This document shows, one piece after another, positions 1 through 6,072 of a stretch of 19,737 nucleotides of DNA. Source of the stretch: Magnetococcales bacterium (GTDB taxonomy: Bacteria; Pseudomonadota; Magnetococcia; Magnetococcales; Magnetaquicoccaceae); NCBI GenBank assembly GCA_015229095.1, contig JADGCE010000038.1, positions 1-19,737 of the forward strand, in the 5' to 3' direction. The notes under the pieces are model-generated. The model had not been told where the DNA came from. It was given only the letters and a program-made list of their open reading frames with translations, and searched no databases. A program made the translations under genes and the position numbers. Positions within the stretch are counted from its first letter, which is position 1. Every line of letters starts with the position of its first letter.

Positions 1-164
1 AAGCGGTGTTGACCCTGACCTCGGCAGAAACGGACCTCATCGCGCCGGGGATCTATGTCTTCGACTTCCAACGGGTGATCCCGGACAACCCGCCCGTGGT
101 GAAGACCTTGATGTCCGGCAAGATCAGCATATTGCCGGACATCACCCGCAGCAACGGTTCCTGA
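1..164 (+). CDS. Unrecognised phage protein, C-terminal fragment
   Basis: An open frame enters from the left edge (codons in register with base 3) and ends at the TGA at 162-164, leaving about 53 visible residues. The end contains a stretch reading APGIYVFDF, then SGKISILPDITRS. A pattern of 'Y-hydrophobic-D' followed by a short beta hairpin and 'v-x-v-x-p-x-i-T-R' is common at the C-terminus of small phage structural proteins placed between head and tail genes. That comparison is from memory. The next gene begins 12 bases downstream behind its own GAGGAG site, so the two are probably co-transcribed. The N-terminus and total length cannot be seen, and no function can be assigned. Confidence 0.6.
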   Translation, partial: AVLTLTSAETDLIAPGIYVFDFQRVIPDNPPVVKTLMSGKISILPDITRSNGS

Positions 165-175
165 GGAGCGGCGCG

Positions 176-643
176 ATGGAACAACCAATCCGCGTCTCAC
201 TCGTCCGGGAGTCCATCCGTGTGCCCCTCGTCGATGAACAGGTCAACGTTGCCCTGCACGAGGAGCGATTCGATTTTTCGTCACCGCCCGTCCTGGCCAC
301 CTCCGGTTGGCCGTTTGGACTGAACCCCGTCCGGGTGGACGGATTGCAAAAAGGGGTGGCCACGATCGTCGACCATGTGGCCATGCCGTCGTTTTTTCGG
401 GTGGTGCGCTGGATGTTGCTGCTTTCGGACGACAGCCATGATCTGGCGGTAACCAGCACTGTTCAATGTATGCGTCGCGGTGGCGACGTGTTGTTTTCGG
501 AGTTTGCCATCCTGGGTGACTGCGGGACCATCCCGTATGCGCTGGATGTGGTGGTGGATGGCGACAAGGTCAAACTGGTCGTGACGAGCGGGTATGACGG
601 CTTGGTCACGGCACGAACAAGCAAAATCGGTATTTTCAACTGA
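176..643 (+). CDS. Unrecognised small phage protein (155 aa)
   Basis: This is a 155-residue ORF with an ATG preceded by GAGGAG about 8 bases upstream. The protein is soluble-looking, with no signal peptide, membrane segment or catalytic motif I recognise. The C-terminal third, with 'GDKVKLVVTSGYDGLVTART', has the alternating hydrophobic pattern of a beta sandwich and resembles C-termini of small phage virion or accessory proteins, though this is only a similarity of pattern. It lies between the partial gene on the left and a fibre-like gene on the right, in the same orientation and with short gaps. A structural or assembly role in the virion is inferred from context only. Confidence 0.65.
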   Translation: MEQPIRVSLVRESIRVPLVDEQVNVALHEERFDFSSPPVLATSGWPFGLNPVRVDGLQKGVATIVDHVAMPSFFRVVRWMLLLSDDSHDLAVTSTVQCMRRGGDVLFSEFAILGDCGTIPYALDVVVDGDKVKLVVTSGYDGLVTARTSKIGIFN

Positions 644-679
644 CGTTTCAATCACTCAAATGGGTAAGGAGTTGTAAAG

Positions 680-1804
680 ATGGGCATGAGTATGTTCCAG
701 GTCAAAAAGGGTATCAATCTCGACGGCTTGGCCCAGGTGATGTCTGGAGCCGGTGTGCCGGGTGCGGCGGGGGATGCCTCGCTGGCTCCGGTCGGGTCGC
801 TCTATTTGAACGTCACTGATGGACAGATGTTCGTCAAAAAGAGCAGTGGTGTCGGTACCGATAAGTGGTTGCGGACCCAGGACAGCAGCGATATGGCGGC
901 AGCACTGCAGGGCATCTCCTGGCGTGAACCGGTCAAACTGCATGTCACCACCTCCTATGCCGATCTGGCGGCGGCCACGACGGCGATGAACACTGGCACG
1001 TTGGACGGTACGGCCATCGTCGCCAACGACCGCATCCTGTTCGACAACATCACCGGCGCGAACAAGAACGTCTTTGTCGTCACGGGCACCCCCGGTTCTT
1101 CTGCCACCCTGGTCGAGGATACCAACACGGCGACCAAGGGGGATGCCCTCTATGTCCAGAGCGGTACGGACGCGGGCAAGCAGTTTTCGTACAACGGCAC
1201 CATCTGGGTGCAGCAGGGGGCGGCATCCTCCACCGAGATCGGTTTCATCAAGAGCTTTGTCGGCAAGTCTGCGGACGGCAACGAGACTCCGGACTACTCC
1301 AGCAACAACGTCGTGACCGACGGCGGTTCCCTGGAGACGGCCATCGGGGAACTCGACAACAAGATCGGTACCGGTCACACCGAGCCGGTGAATTTCATCC
1401 AACTGAGCGATGCGGTCATGAAAGGGCTGCATCAGTTGGACATCAACCTCAGCGCGGCCCGCACCTTCCACTTCGGTTCCGTCAGTGGCGGTACGGCGAC
1501 AGAGGTCTGTACCACCGATTTTTCCACCCACCATATCGAGGGGTGCTTCTCTGCCGAGTGGCGGGTCGTCGTTGCGTCCGGGAACAACAAGTGGGCCGGG
1601 ACGGTGTCGGCCATTTTCAACCGGGCGACCAGTGAGATTGACTACAACATTTCGTCCATCCTCACCATCGGTGCCCCCATCGCGGGTCTGGAAGTCTACC
1701 CCGTGGTCACCAGCACCACCCTGGCGTTGATGGTCAATGCCACCAATGCGGTGACCACATTCACCACGCGAACCCTCAACTGCTACTACGACATCTATTC
1801 GTAA
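680..1804 (+). CDS. Modular tail fibre / appendage-like protein (374 aa)
   Basis: The start at 680 follows AAGGAG at a suitable distance, although ATGs at 686 and 692 are in frame too. Residues about 37-66 (PVGSLYLNVTDGQMFVKK and a following DKWLR) form a small beta module seen at the front of many phage fibres, and a related version occurs in the next gene. Residues about 81-178 begin SWREPVKL and contain GTLDGTAIVANDRILF; they match a widespread fibre module (tryptophan-arginine opening, then G-x-D-R-hydrophobic strands, then an FSYNGTIW-type end). The remaining C-terminal half is glycine-, serine- and threonine-rich and beta-predicted. The likely role is a virion fibre or decoration contacting the host surface. 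The receptor is unknown. Confidence 0.75.
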   Translation: MGMSMFQVKKGINLDGLAQVMSGAGVPGAAGDASLAPVGSLYLNVTDGQMFVKKSSGVGTDKWLRTQDSSDMAAALQGISWREPVKLHVTTSYADLAAATTAMNTGTLDGTAIVANDRILFDNITGANKNVFVVTGTPGSSATLVEDTNTATKGDALYVQSGTDAGKQFSYNGTIWVQQGAASSTEIGFIKSFVGKSADGNETPDYSSNNVVTDGGSLETAIGELDNKIGTGHTEPVNFIQLSDAVMKGLHQLDINLSAARTFHFGSVSGGTATEVCTTDFSTHHIEGCFSAEWRVVVASGNNKWAGTVSAIFNRATSEIDYNISSILTIGAPIAGLEVYPVVTSTTLALMVNATNAVTTFTTRTLNCYYDIYS

Positions 1805-1841
1805 GGGTCTCAGCAGCCCGCCAATATCAGGAGACAGGCCG

Positions 1842-2546
1842 ATGAATGCACTGGATTTTAACCATGCCTACCGGGTGGAAGCGGTTTCCATCGGTGACAA
1901 CATCGGCCTGTTCTCTGGTGTGCAATCACCAGTTGTGGCGGATACATCGGGAATTCCCGTCGGCTCTGCCTATTTTCAGACCGACGGGACCATCTGGAAA
2001 CGCGCCGGTCTGGGACCGTCGGACTGGGTCCGCATGGTTGCGGAGGACTCTGCCCTGTTTACCGGGGCAGTCTCCTCCATTACCACCAACGATCTGACCC
2101 TGAGTCGGGCGTTGGTCAGCGATGGAAACGGCAAGGTGGCCGTATCTGCTGTGACCGCAACCGAGGTGGGGTATGTGGCGGGTGTTACGTCGGCCATTCA
2201 GGCACAGTTGAATGGCAAAGCGGCGAAGGAAATCCTCCAGAACAGCCGTTCTGCCAACTACACCCTCGTGCTGTCCGATGCGGGGAAACAGATCCTGCAC
2301 CCTGCGGCGGACAACACCGCCCGAACCTTCACCATCCCGGCCAACAGCAGTGTGGCGTTTCCAATCGGGACCACCCTCTGGTTTGTCAACGAACGGAACA
2401 CCGTCACGATTGCCATTACCACGGACACCCTCATGTTGTCCCCCTCCGGTGCCACAGGCAGTCGCACCTTGGCGGCCAGAGGGGTCGCAACCGCGCTGAA
2501 GATCACCGCTACCAAGTGGATGATCTTCGGGTATGGGCTATCATGA
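1842..2546 (+). CDS. Modular tail fibre-like protein (234 aa)
   Basis: The ATG at 1842 follows AGGAGA. Residues about 40-66 (IPVGSAYFQTDGTIWKR, then DWVRM) are a version of the front module of the preceding gene. Residues about 79-126 (SSITTNDLTLSRALVSDG and the following AVSAVTATEVGYVAGVTSAIQ) are a linker/shaft module that recurs twice in the large fibre at 7285-9976. The C-terminal part, from about residue 135, is a compact beta domain (ANYTLVLSDAGKQI, then FTIPANSSVAFPIGTTL) typical of phage fibre ends, where it often forms a trimeric tip. It is the last plus-strand structural gene before the accessory cassette and converges on a minus-strand gene just downstream. Confidence 0.8.
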   Translation: MNALDFNHAYRVEAVSIGDNIGLFSGVQSPVVADTSGIPVGSAYFQTDGTIWKRAGLGPSDWVRMVAEDSALFTGAVSSITTNDLTLSRALVSDGNGKVAVSAVTATEVGYVAGVTSAIQAQLNGKAAKEILQNSRSANYTLVLSDAGKQILHPAADNTARTFTIPANSSVAFPIGTTLWFVNERNTVTIAITTDTLMLSPSGATGSRTLAARGVATALKITATKWMIFGYGLS

Positions 2547-2574
2547 GGGGAGGCACAGTTGCCCATGCCTCCCC
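2547..2574. terminator. Hairpin between convergent genes
   Basis: A perfect 9-bp inverted repeat, GGGGAGGCA (2547-2555) and TGCCTCCCC (2566-2574), with a 10-base loop, starts at the base after the TGA of the fibre gene. It also lies 8 bases beyond the stop of the minus-strand gene at 2583-2777. That position suits a shared, bidirectional transcription end. Neither strand has a T-tract after the stem, so intrinsic termination is not proven; it may instead protect 3' ends. Confidence 0.5.
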
Positions 2575-2582
2575 GATACCGC

Positions 2583-2777
2583 CTATCTGCCAGCGAACGC
2601 ATCGCATGCCTTGTCTCCGCGATCAAACCGGACGACATATTTTGCGCATACCGTTGGAAATACCCAACCTGGATGCAAGTTGGAGGCTTTCGTGAGAAAT
2701 CTGCACTGGCCGCAGACTTTTCCCTCTCCAGTTGACTGGGCAGCGTTGTTGTCCTGTCTGTCATGTTGTGTGGTCAT
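2583..2777 (-). CDS. Small four-cysteine protein, possible zinc-binding (64 aa)
   Basis: The minus-strand ATG (2775-2777) is preceded by AAAGGAG nine bases upstream, a strong ribosome site that argues for a real gene. The 64-residue product has a polar N-terminus and then a cysteine framework: C22-x2-C25, C44 and C58, set in CGQCRFL, TVCAKY and DKACDAF. The spacing and the ending 'aCdaF' recall short phage zinc-ribbon-like proteins, but no exact family is recognised. It follows the 114-residue gene on the same strand and may share its promoter. In phage Mu a small zinc-binding protein (Com) activates mom translation. This product sits near a mom-like gene, but its cysteine spacing differs from Com and it is on the opposite strand, so a regulatory link is only a hypothesis. 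Confidence 0.6.
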   Translation of the reverse strand: MTTQHDRQDNNAAQSTGEGKVCGQCRFLTKASNLHPGWVFPTVCAKYVVRFDRGDKACDAFAGR

Positions 2778-2796
2778 TGTCTGTGCTCCTTTTTGT

Positions 2797-2818
2797 GCCG
2801 CCCCGTTTCCGGGGCGGC
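2797..2818. terminator. Strong GC hairpin after minus-strand gene
   Basis: GCCGCCCCG (2797-2805) pairs perfectly with CGGGGCGGC (2810-2818) around a TTTC loop. It starts 7 bases past the stop of the minus-strand gene at 2826-3170 and lies upstream of the next minus-strand start. On the minus strand the stem is followed by ACAAAAAGGAG, not by a T-tract. It may therefore act as an attenuating or 3'-stabilising structure between the two genes, not as a full terminator. Confidence 0.45.
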
Positions 2819-2825
2819 GGGATCT

Positions 2826-3170
2826 TCATGCTGCGATGCCAACATACCGCCCATAGTTGTGTCCCGACGGATCGAGGTACAGGGTTTGGCGACCTTCCGA
2901 CTCAATGGCGATGGCAATATGCGTCTCGTTGGTCGAATGCAAAAAACCGCCACCGTTGATCCAATCGCGTGGCTTGAGCATATCGCTGGCAAAATCGTCG
3001 TACTCTTCGTTGGACAGTTTGAACACCCGGTCAACCAGGGTCTGCTTCGGGGAATCCTGGTAGCCACCCTCTTCGGGTGCGATCCAGGCGAGCAGTGCCT
3101 CCATGTCCTTCGGTTTGCGGGCAAACCGGACGGAAAGGGCCAGACTTTCCTTCAGTTTGGTTTGGGTCAT
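2826..3170 (-). CDS. Unrecognised minus-strand protein (114 aa)
   Basis: I chose the internal ATG at 3168-3170 (product starting MTQTKLKESLAL) because AGGAGAAACGACG stands immediately before it. The longer frame to 3242 would include poor upstream sequence and overlap the presumed promoter. The 114-residue product has a helical, charged N-terminal half and a C-terminal half with GGGFLHSTNETHIAIAIESE and a YLDPSGHNYGRY end that looks beta-structured. No catalytic motif or named family is recognised. It runs opposite to all structural genes, has its own candidate -10 (3245-3250), and lies beside the Mom-like gene. It therefore looks like a separately controlled accessory gene. Possible roles include host interference or regulation of the cassette, neither supported by a motif. 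Confidence 0.7.
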   Translation of the reverse strand: MTQTKLKESLALSVRFARKPKDMEALLAWIAPEEGGYQDSPKQTLVDRVFKLSNEEYDDFASDMLKPRDWINGGGFLHSTNETHIAIAIESEGRQTLYLDPSGHNYGRYVGIAA

Positions 3171-3235
3171 CGTCGTTTCTCCTGATGGTTGTTTGTACTC
3201 TGCCTCGAACAAATGAAGCCATATTCCGGAGGACG

Positions 3236-3297
3236 GTTGCAACCATTATATTGTTTTTATCTGATTGATATTGAATTGTTTTGTCTAATCCATCAAT
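3236..3297. promoter_or_regulatory. AT-rich control region between divergent genes
   Basis: In an otherwise GC-rich window, 3241-3290 contains only 11 G or C bases out of 50. It lies between the divergent starts of the minus-strand gene (3170) and the Mom-like gene (3335). On the minus strand there is a perfect TATAAT (ATTATA at 3245-3250 on +), about 75 bases before the start codon, with no good -35. On the plus strand the only partial matches are TTGATA (3265-3270) and TCTAAT (3284-3289), spaced 13 apart, which is too short for an ordinary sigma70 promoter. The minus-strand promoter is plausible; a plus-strand one is weak. Confidence 0.5.
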
Positions 3298-3325
3298 CCC
3301 GCGCTGGCGGGTTTTTGTGTTTCTG
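3295..3325 (+). terminator. Hairpin/T-tract element A, upstream of mom-like gene
   Basis: CCCGC (3298-3302), loop GCTG, GCGGG (3307-3311), then TTTTT, GTG and TTTCTG. This has the form of a small intrinsic terminator on the plus strand, ending 9 bases before the ATG at 3335. It closely resembles the element at 5769-5799. Here it could stop read-through from the fibre genes, or modulate translation of the following gene, whose only ribosome-site candidate is a run of eight G just after it. Confidence 0.55.
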
Positions 3326-3334
3326 GGGGGGGCC

Positions 3335-3799
3335 ATGCTCATTACCTATGAGTCCATTGATCTGGCGACAGCCAACGCCTGCCTGATTGCCTGGGAACAT
3401 CGCATGGGGCCCTTGCGGCGCGGCAACCAACGTGGTGTGCATCACGGGCTGTTTCACGATGGGCAACCGGTGGCGGTGACCATGGCCTCCACCCTCATTC
3501 GTGAGCGAGTCGGTGGCGTGGAGGGACTGGACAGAAGCAACACGGTGGAACTCTCGCGGTTGTGCGCGGTACGACCGGGCCTTTGTCGTGTTGCCCTGCG
3601 TTTGTGGCGGGAATTCGTTTTCCCCTTTCTGGACGGCGGCTATCAGTACGCCATCAGTTATCAGGACGCGGCACAGCACTCGGGCAACCTCTATCGGTTC
3701 GATGGCTGGCGGCGCGTTGGCTATTCCCACTCCGGGCGGGACACGAGATCTGGCAGACCCGGTCGGAACAAATATGTGTGGCTGTGGCAGCGACAGTAG
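3335..3799 (+). CDS. Mom-like DNA adenine modification protein
   Basis: The start is placed at the ATG at 3335, since the longer frame from 3281 would translate through hairpin A. The 154-residue product matches the Mom family pattern as I know it: NTVELSRLC (residues 69-77), then RLWREFVFP, SYQDAAQHSGNLYRFDGW (108-125), and a basic end GRDTRSGRPGRNK (134-146). Phage Mu Mom converts adenine in DNA to N6-carbamoylmethyladenine and blocks many restriction enzymes. It has a GNAT-like fold and an incompletely defined donor. The gene is followed after 12 bases by a radical SAM gene and a PP-loop gene in the same direction, suggesting a joint DNA modification pathway. The G-run upstream is a weak ribosome site, consistent with restrained expression. 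An ordinary GNAT acetyltransferase is the main alternative but fits the motifs less well. Confidence 0.8.
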   Translation: MLITYESIDLATANACLIAWEHRMGPLRRGNQRGVHHGLFHDGQPVAVTMASTLIRERVGGVEGLDRSNTVELSRLCAVRPGLCRVALRLWREFVFPFLDGGYQYAISYQDAAQHSGNLYRFDGWRRVGYSHSGRDTRSGRPGRNKYVWLWQRQ

Positions 3800-3811
3800 A
3801 GAGGGAACCCG

Positions 3812-4831
3812 ATGATCATTCGACTGACACAGCTCGACGGCAAGTTGCCGAATCTGGCCCTGATGCGGCTGGCCAGTTATCACCGGCACCAAGGCGACGA
3901 GGTGCTCTTCACCCGGGAACCGGCCCGTACCCTGTTTGAACCCGCCTATGATCGCGTTTACGGATCGGTGATTTTCAACTCATCGGCCCATCTGGTGGAG
4001 CAGTTTCGTCGCCATTTCCCGCAGGCCATCCTGGGGGGCACCGGTTCCGGGAATCTGCACAGCGTTGAACAGGTGATCGGCCAGGAGTGGGGACAGTTCG
4101 ACTACAGCGATTACCCGGAGGTCAAGGAGTCCATCGGCTTCACCCAGCGCGGATGCCGGATGCACTGCCGTTTTTGCGTGGTGCCTGAGCGGGAAGGCAA
4201 AGCGCGCGCTGTCAACACCATCCACGAAATTTGGCGCGGTCCTCCCCATCCACGCAAGGTCCATTTGCTCGACAATGACTTTTTTGGCCAAGCCGAGGCG
4301 GCATGGCAGGCACGTATAGACGAGCTGCGAGAGGGCAATTTTCGGGTGTGCTTTGGCCAGGGCATCAATGTGCGGTCCATTACGGATGAGCAGGCTGCGG
4401 CATTGGCCTCGGTCGAATATCGGGACACCAAGTTCCAGCAACGGCGGCTCTACACCGCCTGGGACAATCCAAGAGACGAACAGCGATTTTTCACCGGGAT
4501 CGACACCCTGGAAAAGGCAGGCATCCCGCCCACGCACGTGATGGCCTACATGCTGGTTGGCTTTGATCTGGCGGAATCGTGGGACGGCATCCTGTCCCGG
4601 TTCAACAAAATGGTGGACCGGGGAATCAAGCCCTACCCGATGGTCTTCGACGCAGGGCGCAGGGACTTGAAGGCGTTCCAGAGATGGGCCGTCACGGGAT
4701 TGTACCGGGCTTGTGCCTGGGAGGAATACCGGAGCACTCAACGGGGTTCCGTTGTTCATTTGTCCAACAGCCGTTGGAAAAAAGAGGTATCAGCAGATGG
4801 CAAGCCACTCGAAAGCACTCCTCACGGATGA
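3812..4831 (+). CDS. Radical SAM enzyme
   Basis: This 339-residue product starts at an ATG behind GAGGG. The radical SAM iron-sulfur motif CxxxCxxC is clear at C115, C119 and C122 (RGCRMHCRFCVVP). It is followed by strand-like motifs of the TIM barrel: VHLLDNDFFG, then FGQGINVRSITDEQAAALA, then VMAYMLVGFD. Residues 1 to about 75 (LDGKLPNLALMRLASYH, then YDRVYGSVIFNSS) look like a degenerate cobalamin-binding-type Rossmann domain of the kind preceding many radical SAM cores. The usual DxHxxG cobalamin motif is not visible. Radical SAM enzymes generate a 5'-deoxyadenosyl radical for methylation, sulfur insertion or rearrangement. The substrate here is unknown; context suggests a DNA base or a precursor for the Mom-like enzyme. 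Its 3' end overlaps the next gene by 35 bases, indicating translational coupling. Confidence 0.85.
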   Translation: MIIRLTQLDGKLPNLALMRLASYHRHQGDEVLFTREPARTLFEPAYDRVYGSVIFNSSAHLVEQFRRHFPQAILGGTGSGNLHSVEQVIGQEWGQFDYSDYPEVKESIGFTQRGCRMHCRFCVVPEREGKARAVNTIHEIWRGPPHPRKVHLLDNDFFGQAEAAWQARIDELREGNFRVCFGQGINVRSITDEQAAALASVEYRDTKFQQRRLYTAWDNPRDEQRFFTGIDTLEKAGIPPTHVMAYMLVGFDLAESWDGILSRFNKMVDRGIKPYPMVFDAGRRDLKAFQRWAVTGLYRACAWEEYRSTQRGSVVHLSNSRWKKEVSADGKPLESTPHG

Positions 4832-5819
4832 GGAGTTGAAGGCCAGATATGCCTGGAGCCTGGACCGCAAGATCGAAGAGTCTTGTGACAGGATTGTGGA
4901 CTGGCACTCCCGCTTCGGCGGGCGGGTGTCCGTGTCGTTCTCCGGAGGGCTCGACTCGACGGTACTCCTGGATCTGGTGCGGAACAAATGCGGCTACCCG
5001 GAGGTTCCGGCAGTCTTTTCCAACACCGGGCTGGAGTTTCCCGAAAACGTCCATTTTGTCCGGAGCATCCCGAATGTGCATGAGATACGGCCCAAGCGGG
5101 GCTTTCGGCAGGTGATCGAGACCTTTGGCTATCCGGTGGTCAGCAAGCGCGTCTCCCAGTATGTCGGGGAGGTGCAACGCGCCCAAGGAGAGACAGCCAC
5201 CAAGCGGTTGCGCCTGACCGGGATGACCTCCAGGGGGACCAAGAGCCGCCTGGGAGAAATCCCGGATGTCTGGAAGCCCCTCATCGACTGTGGCTTCCGG
5301 GTGTCGGACAAATGCTGTGACGTGCTCAAAAAAGAGCCTCTCGCCCGAGCGATGAAGATCTTTGGCCCACCGTTCGTCGGCACCCGGGCGGAAGAGTCCA
5401 TGCAGAGAGAGCTGTCATACAAGCAGCACGGTTGCAACGCCTACCATATGAAGTCGCCCCGGTCAACGCCGATTGCCTTTTGGACAGGGCAGGATGTCCG
5501 GGAGTACATCAGACGCGAGTCGCTGCCGTATTCGCCGCTCTACGATATGGGCTATGACCGCAGCGGCTGCATGTGGTGTCTGCTGGGTGCGCATCACAGC
5601 GATGACAACCGCTTCGAACTGCTGGCCAAGACGCACCCAAGGGTTTACGCCTTCTGCCGGGATCGGCTCGGGCTGTTCGATGTGCTGCGCGTCGTGCAAA
5701 CGTTGTGGGATGAGCGATATCACAGGAAAAAGGTACCGCCACTCACTTTGCCCAGTCTATCACCCACCAACCCCGATCTGTCGGGGTTTCGTATTTCTGA
5801 AGGAGAGAAAGGGGGTTGA
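4797..5819 (+). CDS. PAPS reductase-family PP-loop protein
   Basis: The ATG at 4797 (MASHSKALL) is chosen over 4713 because AGAGG precedes it and the upstream extension lies deep in the radical SAM gene. The 340-residue product carries the ATP-pyrophosphatase P-loop SGGLDS (49-54), the family motif VFSNTGLEFPE (73-83), KCCDVLKKEP (172-181), VGTRAEES (194-201) and FWTGQDVREYI. Cysteines C173, C174, C213, C258 and C261 (GCMWC) could bind an iron-sulfur cluster or zinc. Members activate a substrate by adenylation and often transfer sulfur; DndC of DNA phosphorothioation is a relative. True assimilatory sulfate reduction is unlikely in a phage cassette. About 25 C-terminal residues are encoded across hairpin B, suggesting that the original end was altered at the cassette edge. 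Confidence 0.85.
   Translation: MASHSKALLTDEELKARYAWSLDRKIEESCDRIVDWHSRFGGRVSVSFSGGLDSTVLLDLVRNKCGYPEVPAVFSNTGLEFPENVHFVRSIPNVHEIRPKRGFRQVIETFGYPVVSKRVSQYVGEVQRAQGETATKRLRLTGMTSRGTKSRLGEIPDVWKPLIDCGFRVSDKCCDVLKKEPLARAMKIFGPPFVGTRAEESMQRELSYKQHGCNAYHMKSPRSTPIAFWTGQDVREYIRRESLPYSPLYDMGYDRSGCMWCLLGAHHSDDNRFELLAKTHPRVYAFCRDRLGLFDVLRVVQTLWDERYHRKKVPPLTLPSLSPTNPDLSGFRISEGEKGG
5769..5799 (+). terminator. Hairpin/T-tract element B, end of enzyme cassette
   Basis: CCCCGA (5771-5776), loop TCTG, TCGGGG (5781-5786), then TTTC, GTA and TTTCTG. Aligned with 3295-3325 without gaps, 24 of 31 bases agree. Two stem positions change as pairs (C-G to A-T at the inner pair, and an extra outer C-G here), as expected for a conserved hairpin. 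It lies inside the last codons of the PP-loop gene and just before the GAAGGAGAG site of the next gene, so it may partly terminate the cassette transcript. Confidence 0.55.
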
Positions 5820-5820
5820 A

Positions 5821-6072
5821 ATGTCCCACCCACATCAGGTTGCACCGTCCATCGTCCAGCAAAATACCGATGGCCTGATTGTCAACTGTGCCTACAACAC
5901 CGATGGGTTGCGCTATCTGGGCTATGCCGTGCCCGGCTCTCTGGACTCGGACCGCGTCTGGCAGATTCAGCGGTTGGAGTATGTGGACGGCAAGGTCGTG
6001 GCCGTGCGGTTTGCGGGGCACGCCGAGTTCACCCAGGCATGGAACAACCGGGAGGCCCTTGCTTATTCATGA
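5821..6072 (+). CDS. Unrecognised small phage tail-region protein (83 aa)
   Basis: The ATG at 5821 follows GAAGGAGAG and directly abuts the TGA of the PP-loop gene (5817-5819). The product has no cysteine pairs or membrane segment. Its middle, YLGYAVPGSLDSDRVWQIQR, and its end, FTQAWNNREALAYS, follow a pattern I associate with short phage proteins next to fibre genes: 'y-i-G-x-A-x-p-G-s', 'W-q-I-x-r', then 'W-x-x-R-x-x-L-x-Y'. No function is established for that pattern as far as I know. Its stop overlaps the next start as ATGA, tying it to the structural genes downstream and not to the enzyme cassette upstream. Confidence 0.7.
   Translation: MSHPHQVAPSIVQQNTDGLIVNCAYNTDGLRYLGYAVPGSLDSDRVWQIQRLEYVDGKVVAVRFAGHAEFTQAWNNREALAYS

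Noticed and set aside
2797..2818. Intrinsic terminator on the plus strand
   Set aside because: The stem is strong but is followed by GGGATC, not T residues. It is kept only as a hairpin of uncertain function between minus-strand genes.
3281..3334. Longer N-terminus for the Mom-like gene (start at 3281)
   Set aside because: It would translate through the hairpin and T-tract of element A, adds 18 residues without family resemblance, and lacks a ribosome site.
4797..5819. Assimilatory PAPS reductase for sulfur metabolism
   Set aside because: The family fold is clear, but the extra cysteines, the length and its coupling to a radical SAM and Mom-like gene argue for a specialised adenylating or sulfur-handling role.
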